Assembly (NCBI GenBank): GCA_964400155.1
Contig: CAYNSQ010000035.1
Location: forward strand, 1-5,283
DNA from: JAYTJL01 sp964400155
GTDB taxonomy: Bacteria > Patescibacteriota > Saccharimonadia > Saccharimonadales > UBA10212
Direction of reading: 5' to 3'
Length of the DNA: 5,283 nucleotides
Notes under the pieces: generated by a model
What the model was told of the DNA's origin: nothing
Seen by the model: the letters and a program-made list of their open reading frames with translations, nothing else
Database searches by the model: none
Part shown: positions 1-4,400 of the stretch, piece after piece
How the letters are laid out: each line of letters opens with the position of its first letter
How positions within the stretch are numbered: position 1 is the first letter of the stretch
Position numbers and translations under genes: made by a program

Positions 1-1242
1 GCCATCCTCCATGGCATTAACCTCGAGTACATATTCCTGATTAGCTTTAACAGTAAACGATGAAGGAACCATGCCGCTGGCAAGCGTATAGCTGGCACTC
101 AACTTGTTGTCAGCAGCTGCCTGCTCGTTCACAGGTTCCGCTTTTTCCACCTCTCCGGTCAGAGGTGTGTAGTCAATGGCTTGTTGCGGCTCACCTGAAG
201 TTAAAGCAGCCTGCGTGAAAGGTCTAGGCCAGCCGGTCAGGTTGTACCCATTTGAGATGTTCAGGAATGCCATCGCCACTACCGCTACACCTGCAATCTT
301 GAAAAACCGTTTTGCAGAAGGCCCCTCTATTGTTGATGTTAGACCACCTACGCCCAATAAACCTGGAGCTGTACCTATGGCGAACAGACCCATTACTAGC
401 GCACCTGTCGTGAAGCTGCCGGTGCTGATGGCATACAGCTGCATGGCTTGGGTAAAGCCGCAAGGCAAGAAGAAGCTGACCGCACCGAGAACAGCTGCAT
501 TCTTATGGCTGTACTCTTTTTCGCGGTGTCGATTCAAGCCTAGACGCTTAGCAATACCTGAAGGTAATGTTAGGCCACCATTGCTTAATCTGGGAAATAG
601 ATTGGTGAGCTGTAAACCTAGTAGCAACATGACGAAACCTACACCAATAGTCAATACACCAAGCAATGTTCCTTGCAGTTGAAAAGCAGATCCCAAAGCC
701 CCAATCAGGCCGCCTAGAAGGGCGAATGAAACAATACGGCTTAGATTAAAGTAGATATGCGGTCGAAATTTTTGCATAGCAGATGCTGATGGATGTTTCT
801 CAGCATGCTTAGCCGATAATCCTAAGACAAGACCGCCGACCAGCGCCATGCATGTAGAGAAACCGGCTGTCAGTCCTACCATCAATGCTACGATCACGCC
901 TCCGCTAACCAGGTTGCCCGTATTTAGATTGGCAATGTCAAGTTTGCTAAGTAGCACAGCAAGCAATGCCACGACGATAATACCTAAGAGCAGGTCCTTA
1001 TAATCTGTAGCATTCTTACTCAGCCACGGCTTTTTGTCATAGCCAATCTCGTATCCAGCCCTTTGAATCGCATGCTTAATAGCTGAATTAGGAGGCAGAT
1101 GATTTGCGAAGATTGTTGCGGTACGTGAGCGTAAGCTGACTTCAGCTTTCTTCACATCCGGTAACCCTTCCAGTCTGTCAGTTAATGTTATCTCACAGGA
1201 ACGACAGTGCATTCCCTTTATTGGTACAACTAGTTCTTTCAT
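1..1242 (-). CDS. HMA - SafE/DsbD-like membrane protein - cupredoxin-like fusion (C-terminus off the window)
   Basis: This frame is open from the ATG at 1242 to the left edge (414 codons, no stop), so the protein is partial. Residues 1-70 form a heavy-metal-associated (HMA) domain with the metal-binding motif GMHCRSC (Cys13, Cys16). About seven hydrophobic segments follow between residues 82 and 330. They carry hallmarks of the SafE/DsbD_2 family: AGFSTCMALVGG (Cys131) and SFFLPCGFTQAMQLYA (Cys261), then GALVMGLFAIGTAPGLLG. Residues 331-380 form a polar linker. From about 384 the sequence ASGMVPSSFTVKANQEYVLE resembles the start of a cupredoxin fold and is cut by the edge. Family knowledge suggests membrane transfer of metal or reducing equivalents, and the substrate is inferred to be copper or silver. 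AAGGA at 1253-1257, inside the preceding gene, gives a 10-nt spacing. It is the last visible gene of the operon. Confidence 0.88.
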   Translation of the reverse strand, partial: MKELVVPIKGMHCRSCEITLTDRLEGLPDVKKAEVSLRSRTATIFANHLPPNSAIKHAIQRAGYEIGYDKKPWLSKNATDYKDLLLGIIVVALLAVLLSKLDIANLNTGNLVSGGVIVALMVGLTAGFSTCMALVGGLVLGLSAKHAEKHPSASAMQKFRPHIYFNLSRIVSFALLGGLIGALGSAFQLQGTLLGVLTIGVGFVMLLLGLQLTNLFPRLSNGGLTLPSGIAKRLGLNRHREKEYSHKNAAVLGAVSFFLPCGFTQAMQLYAISTGSFTTGALVMGLFAIGTAPGLLGVGGLTSTIEGPSAKRFFKIAGVAVVAMAFLNISNGYNLTGWPRPFTQAALTSGEPQQAIDYTPLTGEVEKAEPVNEQAAADNKLSASYTLASGMVPSSFTVKANQEYVLEVNAMEDG

Positions 1243-1244
1243 TT

Positions 1245-1439
1245 TTATTTATTCCTTTGGTAGGTCTTGTACATGCCGTAGCTATGTAGCAAAACACCGA
1301 CGATTAATATTAGCCATGCCCAAGCACTGAATGTGTTTGCCAGCCACACACCGAGCACGAACGCGATAAGACAAGCTCCGAATAATGATGCCAGCCACTC
1401 GCCATATTTAGCTTGGGTTAAATTGTTCATATTTTTCAT
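1245..1439 (-). CDS. Small two-helix membrane protein of the metal operon (64 aa)
   Basis: I do not recognise a named family. The frame is open further upstream, but the ATG at 1439 (MKNMNN...) is chosen because AGAGG at 1446-1450 lies 6 nt before it and because it starts 2 nt after the stop of the preceding small ORF. The protein has a short polar N-terminus (residues 1-15), a first hydrophobic helix at about 16-35 (LASLFGACLIAFVLGVWLA), a second at about 38-54 (SAWAWLILIVGVLLHSYG) and a basic tail YKTYQRNK. Both termini probably face the cytoplasm. Its TAA stop lies 2 nt before the start of the HMA-SafE gene, so translational coupling is likely. A role in metal handling is inferred only from position. 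One Cys is present (in the first helix) and no metal motif is visible. Confidence 0.8.
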   Translation of the reverse strand: MKNMNNLTQAKYGEWLASLFGACLIAFVLGVWLANTFSAWAWLILIVGVLLHSYGMYKTYQRNK

Positions 1440-1441
1440 AT

Positions 1442-1549
1442 CTAACCTCTTACTTTCGAGACGATTACTACAGCAAGTATCACCAGTAATATTGCCCAGC
1501 ATAATCGGTAAAGGAATTTTTGATATGAAGGATGTCTATCATTATTCAT
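1442..1549 (-). CDS. Very small single-helix membrane protein (35 aa)
   Basis: This short gene fills what would otherwise be a gap between the DUF305 gene and the 64-residue gene. Translation from the ATG at 1549 gives MNNDRHPSYQKFL, then a hydrophobic helix of about 15 residues (WAILLVILAVVIV, residues 18-30) and a basic end SKVRG, stopping with TAG at 1442-1444. The polar head, one helix and basic tail look like a genuine single-span small protein. A strong GGAGG at 1564-1568, inside the last codons of the DUF305 gene, precedes the start by 14 nt, which is long. An in-frame ATG at 1570 (MEVSSNDMNN...) has no upstream SD. The stop lies 2 nt from the next start. Function is unknown. Coding status rests on spacing, SD and hydrophobic pattern. 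Confidence 0.6.
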   Translation of the reverse strand: MNNDRHPSYQKFLYRLCWAILLVILAVVIVSKVRG

Positions 1550-1556
1550 GTCGTTA

Positions 1557-1994
1557 CTACTGACCTCCATGCATTTGTTGCATCATTTCATCGCCAGCGA
1601 AGCCCCAATCCTGTTGCCACTTCTTCATATCGTTGACTTCTTTCTCTTGGGCAGAAATGATGTCTTCACCCATTTTCTTGAGCTCATCATGCTTTGCCCG
1701 ACCTGGTATTAATTCAGCCATAGCAATCGCCCCTTCATGGTGGCTTATCATCATTTCAATGAAGGCTTTGTCGAAATCGTCACCGGTTTTATTTTTAAGC
1801 TGCTCAGTCATTTGTGCCATGGACATTTCATCGTGACTAGACACAGACTGAACTTTTGAGGTATCCATACCCATCATCCGCATCATGCCTTTGTGTTCAT
1901 TGTTGACTGAATAACCAGCAGCTAAGCCGGTGATTACTACTCCAAGTAGAAGGCCTATGATGCCATACAGTACGGGTGTATTACTCTTATTCAT
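1557..1994 (-). CDS. DUF305 domain-containing membrane-anchored protein (145 aa)
   Basis: The ATG at 1994 is preferred over one 7 codons upstream because AAGGAG (2002-2007), which overlaps the stop of the YHS gene, lies 7 nt before it. Residues 8-28 (VLYGIIGLLLGVVITGLAAGY) form an uncleaved signal or anchor helix, so the rest is outside the cytoplasm. A Met/His-rich segment follows (EHKGMMRMMGMD, 33-44), then the DUF305 four-helix core: FDKAFIEMMISHHEGAIAMA at about 74-93 with the His85-His86 pair, KHDELKKMGEDIISAQEKEV at 101-120, and a Trp-rich end. The tail DEMMQQMHGG is again Met-rich. DUF305 proteins are ferritin-like in fold and are common in copper and silver resistance loci. Metal binding outside the membrane is inferred from the His and Met clusters. 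Confidence 0.92.
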   Translation of the reverse strand: MNKSNTPVLYGIIGLLLGVVITGLAAGYSVNNEHKGMMRMMGMDTSKVQSVSSHDEMSMAQMTEQLKNKTGDDFDKAFIEMMISHHEGAIAMAELIPGRAKHDELKKMGEDIISAQEKEVNDMKKWQQDWGFAGDEMMQQMHGGQ

Positions 1995-2005
1995 ATCTTC
2001 ACTCC

Positions 2006-2197
2006 TTACTCCCAAACATAACGATCAGGTTTATTCTCAAAATGTTGCTTACAATGGCTTGAACAGAAGTAGTAGAGAACATCATGATACTTAGCCTTTT
2101 GGCTAACTGATGCCTTGTCTACTTCCATACCGCACACTACGTCAAACGCCAACTCAGCTTTGGTCGCAGGACGGTTTGTTTGCTTATCGGTTTTCAT
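2006..2197 (-). CDS. YHS domain protein (63 aa)
   Basis: Almost the whole protein is one YHS domain: AFDVVCGMEVDKAS (residues 18-30, with the C-G-M motif), a central KYHDVLYYFCSSHCKQHFEN (36-55) with Cys45 and Cys49, and a Pro-Asp-Arg-Tyr end. YHS domains are small metal-binding modules, found alone or fused to copper and heavy-metal P-type ATPases. The cysteines 22, 45 and 49 are the likely ligands. No signal peptide or membrane segment is seen, so it should be cytoplasmic. The start at 2197 has GGAG at 2204-2207 with 6-nt spacing; an ATG four codons upstream overlaps that SD and is unlikely. It sits between the secreted protein and DUF305, and probably delivers or buffers metal for the operon's membrane proteins. 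Confidence 0.9.
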   Translation of the reverse strand: MKTDKQTNRPATKAELAFDVVCGMEVDKASVSQKAKYHDVLYYFCSSHCKQHFENKPDRYVWE

Positions 2198-2229
2198 TGC
2201 TCTCTCCATAATTAAAGCATTAGTTAAGA

Positions 2230-2250
2230 TACTTACCCTGTCAGGGCTAC
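2230..2250. promoter_or_regulatory. Possible second CsoR-like half-palindrome before the YHS gene
   Basis: The 64-bp gap between the secreted protein gene and the YHS gene contains TTACCCTGTCAGGGCTA (2233-2249). Its core is a perfect 5+1+5 palindrome, CCCTG-t-CAGGG (2236-2246), flanked by TA and cTA. It resembles a weaker version of the main operator's TACCCC...GGGGTA. On the minus strand CTGACA overlaps it as a possible -35, but no good -10 follows at 16-18 bp (TAATGC is poor). It may be an internal regulatory site or chance. Confidence 0.3.
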
Positions 2251-2261
2251 TAGGAGAAAGA

Positions 2262-2630
2262 TTAAATACGATATATGCAGTTCAAAGCTAAGATATCTGG
2301 TGGTCTAAGTAGACGTGTGTCTGTATCAGGGTTGGTGCTTAATTTCCTGATATCCGCGAATTTGAAAGGGTAAGGCCGAAATGGGTCCACATCGACCGGA
2401 TCGGGCTCTTTTTCTTTCTCGCCATCTTCTTTCTGGGGCAGAGCTATGGTGCTAGCCATACTGCTGCAGCGCGTCTGGCAGTCCGAGGATGAGCTATTTC
2501 GGGAGTGGTTCATTGAACCATGATGGTCCGGCTGTGTGGTAGCCCTCACGTTTCCGAAGCCGAAAAAGCTTATCATTAGCAATAAGAGCATCCCGATAAT
2601 TCCAGTTCGGGCAACTCTTAGCGTTTTCAT
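2262..2630 (-). CDS. Small secreted His/Met/Cys-containing protein (122 aa), unknown family
   Basis: No family is recognised. Residues 1-30 are a clear signal peptide: MKTLRVARTG, then a hydrophobic core IIGMLLLLMISFFGFG, with likely cleavage after VRA (about residue 30). The mature N-terminus holds possible soft-metal ligands, DHHGSMNHS (35-43) and DCQTRC (50-55, a CxxxC pair). A highly charged acidic and Pro-rich linker (KEDGEKEKEPDPVDVDP, about 67-83) leads to a C-terminal part ending RLLRPPDILALNCIYRI with one more Cys. The SD AGGAA (2636-2640) overlaps the csoR stop codon TAG, 5 nt before the ATG, so it is probably coupled to csoR. Position directly after the repressor suggests early expression on metal stress. 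A role as an exported metal-binding or sensing protein is inference. Confidence 0.82.
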   Translation of the reverse strand: MKTLRVARTGIIGMLLLLMISFFGFGNVRATTQPDHHGSMNHSRNSSSSDCQTRCSSMASTIALPQKEDGEKEKEPDPVDVDPFRPYPFKFADIRKLSTNPDTDTRLLRPPDILALNCIYRI

Positions 2631-2638
2631 AGCAATTC

Positions 2639-2923
2639 CTATTTGCCCCTTACGTTTGACAATTCATAAAGTTTCAGCAAGTCTTCTACGGCCATGTCTT
2701 TAGTGTCGGCTGAATTAGAACTCAGCATTTCAGTAACGTGAGTGCGTACATGATTTTCCAGCAGTAATTTGTTGAGTGAACCAAGGGATTTCTGCACCGC
2801 CAATGATTGAGTAACAATATCCATGCAGTAGTCTTCGTTTTCAATCATTTTCTGAAGGCCGCGCATTTGACCTTCCAATATCTTGGTCCGATGAAGGGCT
2901 CTCTTCTTTAAATCAGCAATCAT
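2639..2923 (-). CDS. csoR: CsoR/RcnR-family metal-sensing transcriptional repressor (94 aa)
   Basis: This is an all-helical DUF156 protein of normal family length. Helix 1 carries the typical LHRTKILEGQMRGLQKMIE (residues 10-28). The metal site is Tyr32-Cys33, then His58 exactly 25 residues later (NHVRTHV) and His62 four residues after that. In Mycobacterium tuberculosis CsoR the ligands are Cys36, His61 and Cys65, so here the third ligand position holds His instead of Cys. The N-terminal His used by RcnR is absent. In the family, apo-protein binds a GC-rich palindrome and metal binding releases it. A fitting palindrome lies just upstream, inside this gene's own promoter, so the operon is autoregulated. 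No SD precedes the ATG at 2923, consistent with a leaderless mRNA. Copper or silver is the likely signal from the neighbours, but the ligand set leaves nickel or cobalt possible. Confidence 0.93.
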   Translation of the reverse strand: MIADLKKRALHRTKILEGQMRGLQKMIENEDYCMDIVTQSLAVQKSLGSLNKLLLENHVRTHVTEMLSSNSADTKDMAVEDLLKLYELSNVRGK

Positions 2924-2929
2924 AGTTTC

Positions 2930-2959
2930 ATTCTAGTACCCCCTGGGGGTACTAGTCAA
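2930..2959 (-). promoter_or_regulatory. Sigma-70-type promoter of the metal operon
   Basis: On the minus strand TTGACT (2954-2959) is separated by 18 bp from TAGAAT (2930-2935). The expected transcription start, 6-7 nt after the -10, falls at or next to the A of the csoR ATG (2923), which has no SD. The spacer is almost entirely occupied by the operator palindrome, so repressor and RNA polymerase would compete directly. Confidence 0.72.
2933..2955. promoter_or_regulatory. CsoR operator: perfect 23-bp palindrome
   Basis: The left arm CTAGTACCCCC (2933-2943), a central T (2944) and the right arm GGGGGTACTAG (2945-2955) are perfect inverted repeats. The TACCCC...GGGGTA core matches the known style of CsoR operators. 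The site overlaps the 3' ends of both promoter boxes of the divergent csoR gene and lies 38 bp before the plus-strand HAD gene, so it could also affect that gene. Confidence 0.85.
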
Positions 2960-2993
2960 GGGGGCTCATACACGAATGTAGTAGGATTAAGAT

Positions 2994-3422
2994 GTGAAGA
3001 TATACTTGGACATAGACGGCGTATTGTTGGCTAATGACCTTAATCCGGCGAAACATGTACATGAATTCCTGGAGAAGGTACGGGAATATAGTAATGAGGT
3101 TTACTGGCTAACCACTCACTGTCAGGGTAATGCATCTACAGCAGTCAAGCGGCTGAGTTTGGTTTTTGAACCACGCACCATGGAGTTAATAGAAGACATT
3201 AAGCCTACAAAGTGGGAAACGGCGAAAACAAGGGCAATTGATTTCTCTAAGCCGTTTCTATGGTTTGACGATGATCTGTTCTTTGAAGAAAAACAGGATC
3301 TTATCAAACATGGAGTGCTTGATAACTGGATAGGTGTAGACCTGGCTTCAAATGAAGATCAACTGGCAGATTTTGTAAGAAGCTTCCCGATACCAATCAA
3401 CAACATGGAGCGAACAGTCTAG
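2994..3422 (+). CDS. HAD-like hydrolase family protein (142 aa)
   Basis: The start is a GTG at 2994, with AGGA (2983-2986) 7 nt before it; the nearby ATG at 2992 runs straight into TGA. HAD motif I is at the very N-terminus, YLDIDGVLL, with Asp6 as nucleophile and Asp8 as acid/base. Motif II is the Thr in YWLTTHC (Thr40 or Thr41). A Lys in KPTKWETAK (Lys73 or Lys78) can serve as motif III. FLWFDDDLFF (88-97) supplies the Mg-binding acidic residues of motif IV. There is no large cap domain, and the length suits a minimal HAD core. A phosphatase or nucleotidase role is likely, but the substrate cannot be read from sequence. It is divergent from csoR, sharing a 70-bp region, and no clear plus-strand promoter is seen. 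The stop TAG shares bases with the stop of a minus-strand ORF. Confidence 0.87.
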   Translation: MKIYLDIDGVLLANDLNPAKHVHEFLEKVREYSNEVYWLTTHCQGNASTAVKRLSLVFEPRTMELIEDIKPTKWETAKTRAIDFSKPFLWFDDDLFFEEKQDLIKHGVLDNWIGVDLASNEDQLADFVRSFPIPINNMERTV

Positions 3423-3532
3423 GAACCCGGTCTGCTTTCCAGTTGTTCAATCATCATATAGCTTACGGTCAACCATGGAACCAGCTTGAGAAGTAAAATC
3501 CAATAACCAACAGATGTAAGCAGTTCGATTAT
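3419..3532 (-). other. Hydrophobic ORF without a canonical start (possible small membrane protein or remnant)
   Basis: Between an in-frame TGA (3533-3535) and a TAG (3419-3421) lies a 37-codon open frame reading IIELLTSVGYWILLLKLVPW, then LTVSYMMIEQLESRPGS. It looks like one membrane helix with a charged tail. No ATG, GTG or TTG precedes the helix; the first codons are ATA and ATC, and the first ATG is after the helix. The 15 codons before the TGA are also open and end FQFESYPYYGE. It could be a rare-start gene, a decayed gene or chance. It lies beyond the tRNA terminator, so it would need its own promoter. Confidence 0.2.
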
Positions 3533-3590
3533 TCACTCGCCATAATAAGGGTAGGACTCGAACTGAAAGACAGGGGTTAATTACAAGAAG

Positions 3591-3623
3591 TAAAAAGAAA
3601 GACCGGTCATAGGAACCGGTCTT
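3591..3623 (-). terminator. Rho-independent terminator of tRNA-Met
   Basis: Read on the minus strand, a perfect 9-bp stem AAGACCGGT / ACCGGTCTT (arms 3615-3623 and 3599-3607, 7-nt loop) is followed by TTCTTTTTA, 21 nt past the tRNA CCA end. An outer complementary pair, AAGAAGT (3585-3591) and ACTTCTT (3625-3631), could extend the stem around the T-tract. The plus orientation lacks a T-run. Confidence 0.8.
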
Positions 3624-3643
3624 AACTTCTTAGCTGTCCAATC

Positions 3644-3720
3644 TGGTAGCAGGGGCGAGATTTGAACTCGCGACCCCAGGCTTATGAGTCCTGTGCTCTA
3701 ACCAACTGAGCTACCCTGCC
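3644..3720 (-). tRNA. tRNA-Met (CAT anticodon, elongator type), CCA encoded
   Basis: The 77-nt cloverleaf reads GGCAGGG acceptor, GCTC/GAGC D-stem with AGTTGGTTA loop, anticodon arm CAGGA-CTCATAA-GCCTG, a 5-nt variable loop, the T-arm GCGAG-TTCAAAT-CTCGC, CCCTGCT, A73 and an encoded CCA. The anticodon is CAT. The acceptor ends in a G1-U72 wobble rather than the unpaired 1-72 of bacterial initiators, and the anticodon stem lacks the three G-C pairs of initiators, so it is elongator Met; tRNA-Ile2 (lysidine-modified CAT) is less likely but not excluded. An A-G mismatch closes the anticodon stem next to the loop. It has its own extended -10 promoter and a terminator. Confidence 0.95.
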
Positions 3721-3737
3721 GTACTAACAACAGAGTG

Positions 3738-3746
3738 ATTATAACA
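3738..3746 (-). promoter_or_regulatory. Extended -10 promoter of tRNA-Met
   Basis: On the minus strand TGTTATAAT gives a consensus TATAAT (3738-3743) with an upstream TGn extension (3744-3746). The expected start is about 10 bp before the mature tRNA end. The -35 region (TAGCTA at 17 bp) is poor, as is usual with an extended -10. A 6-bp inverted repeat TAACAG/CTGTTA (3742-3747, 3757-3762) overlaps it. Confidence 0.65.
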
Positions 3747-3774
3747 GTTGTGTTATCTGTTAGCTAGAGGTGAA

Positions 3775-3855
3775 TTACCAATCCACTAAGATAGTGTCGA
3801 CGGCTAGTATTTGCTCGTCTGTAGTTGGCATTAGAATGTAACCAAGTGTACTCAT
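3775..3855 (-). CDS. Possible 26-residue small protein upstream of tRNA-Met
   Basis: An ATG at 3855 opens a 26-codon frame, MSTLGYILMPTTDEQILAVD then TILVDW, ending TAA at 3775-3777. It begins about 36 nt after the predicted start of a near-consensus promoter, in an A-rich leader (AAAAAAAAGAAAAGTAAAT) with only a weak AAAAG as SD. There is no membrane segment and I recognise no family. The peptide is acidic and could fold as a helix. The promoter argues for a real transcript here, but that transcript could equally be a non-coding RNA or simply a distal tRNA promoter. The coding call rests on one ATG, the open frame and the promoter. Confidence 0.33.
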   Translation of the reverse strand: MSTLGYILMPTTDEQILAVDTILVDW

Positions 3856-3897
3856 TATATTTACTTTTCTTTTTTTTATTTTTATGACCTAGCCACT

Positions 3898-3926
3898 ATT
3901 ATACACGCTTATGCTTACGGGGTCAA
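3898..3926 (-). promoter_or_regulatory. Near-consensus sigma-70 promoter pointing toward tRNA-Met
   Basis: On the minus strand TTGACC (3921-3926), a 17-bp spacer and TATAAT (3898-3903) make the best promoter match in the window (5/6 and 6/6). The predicted start near 3891 leads into the 26-codon ORF and then the tRNA. It lies about 170 nt from the tRNA, which has a closer promoter of its own, so this one probably serves a separate small transcript. Confidence 0.62.
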
Positions 3927-4127
3927 TAGTTTTTGTATTTTGTGCTTGTAGTTTGGACATATCTATGCTTTACTACCCCTGTTAGGATCTTATCGGTTCT
4001 TGGTCAAAGTTTTTAAGAACAAGTGAACGGCCGCATTATACGGAAAGTACGAGTTCGAAGAATATACCAGAGACACTAGTAAGGGGTCGTTCCTAAGTAA
4101 TTAAAAAGATAGGATATTTTTTCTAAG
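3927..4127 (+). other. Long gene-free leader region before the RRM gene
   Basis: I see no supported gene in this stretch and no confident plus-strand promoter. It holds a 6-bp inverted repeat GTTCTT/AAGAAC (3996-4001, 4015-4020, 13-nt loop), an isolated minus-strand TATAAT (4035-4040) without a -35, and an AT-rich end next to the RRM start. A long structured 5' leader for the RRM mRNA, as known for some bacterial RNA-binding and cold-shock genes, is possible but not shown. Confidence 0.4.
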
Positions 4128-4400
4128 ATGTACAAAGTATTTGTAGGTGGTTTGCCTTTCGCAACTACCGATGACGAATTGCGCGACATTTTTGCAGCTC
4201 ACGGTGCCGTAGCTTCAGCTACCGTTGTTCGTGACCGCGACACAGGTCGTAGCAAAGGTTTTGGTTTTGTTGAATTCGAGAACGATGACGAAGGCAAAAA
4301 AGCTGAAACAGCTTTAAATGGTTCTGAAATTGGCGGCCGCAGCATTTCTGTTGCTGAAGCTCGTCCAAAAGAAGACAAGCCACGTAGCAACAGCTGGTAA
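4128..4400 (+). CDS. Single-domain RRM RNA-binding protein (90 aa)
   Basis: The protein is one RNA recognition motif with almost nothing else. RNP2 is VFVGGLPF (residues 4-11) and RNP1 is KGFGFVEF (43-50), with both aromatic RNA-stacking positions intact (Phe5; Phe45 and Phe47). The helix DDELRDIFAAHG, the strand ASATVVRDRDTGRS and the final ISVAEARP match bacterial RRM proteins, and a short charged tail KEDKPRSNSW ends it. It should bind single-stranded RNA in the cytoplasm, possibly as an RNA chaperone. The start is certain because RNP2 begins at residue 4. The best SD, AGGA at 4111-4114, is 13 nt away through a U-rich stretch, so initiation may be weak or regulated. Codons favour CGT, GGT, GCT and GTT, suggesting high expression. 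A strong terminator follows, so it is probably a single-gene transcript. Confidence 0.95.
   Translation: MYKVFVGGLPFATTDDELRDIFAAHGAVASATVVRDRDTGRSKGFGFVEFENDDEGKKAETALNGSEIGGRSISVAEARPKEDKPRSNSW

Noticed and set aside
224..463. 79-codon open frame on the minus strand
   Set aside because: It is a shifted frame inside the same HMA-SafE gene and shows no protein-like pattern.
176..682. 168-codon open frame on the plus strand
   Set aside because: It is antisense to the HMA-SafE gene, whose frame is open throughout with clear family motifs. The plus-strand product is Pro/Arg-rich without domain features and has no SD.
1333..1563. 76-codon open frame on the plus strand
   Set aside because: It is antisense to the two small membrane protein genes, which have SDs and tight spacing in the operon direction.
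1633..1836. 67-codon open frame on the plus strand
   Set aside because: It is the complement of the DUF305 core.
3122..3307. 61-codon open frame on the minus strand
   Set aside because: It is the complement of the HAD gene and has no recognisable features.
3550..3570. T-arm-like string GTAGGACTCGAACTG, resembling the 3' part of a minus-strand tRNA
   Set aside because: The flanking bases cannot form the T-stem and no acceptor or anticodon arm lies at the right distance.
3889..3960. 23-codon minus-strand ORF MSKLQAQNTKTIDPVSISVY...
   Set aside because: It contains the near-consensus promoter within its coding span, has no SD and is short enough to be chance.
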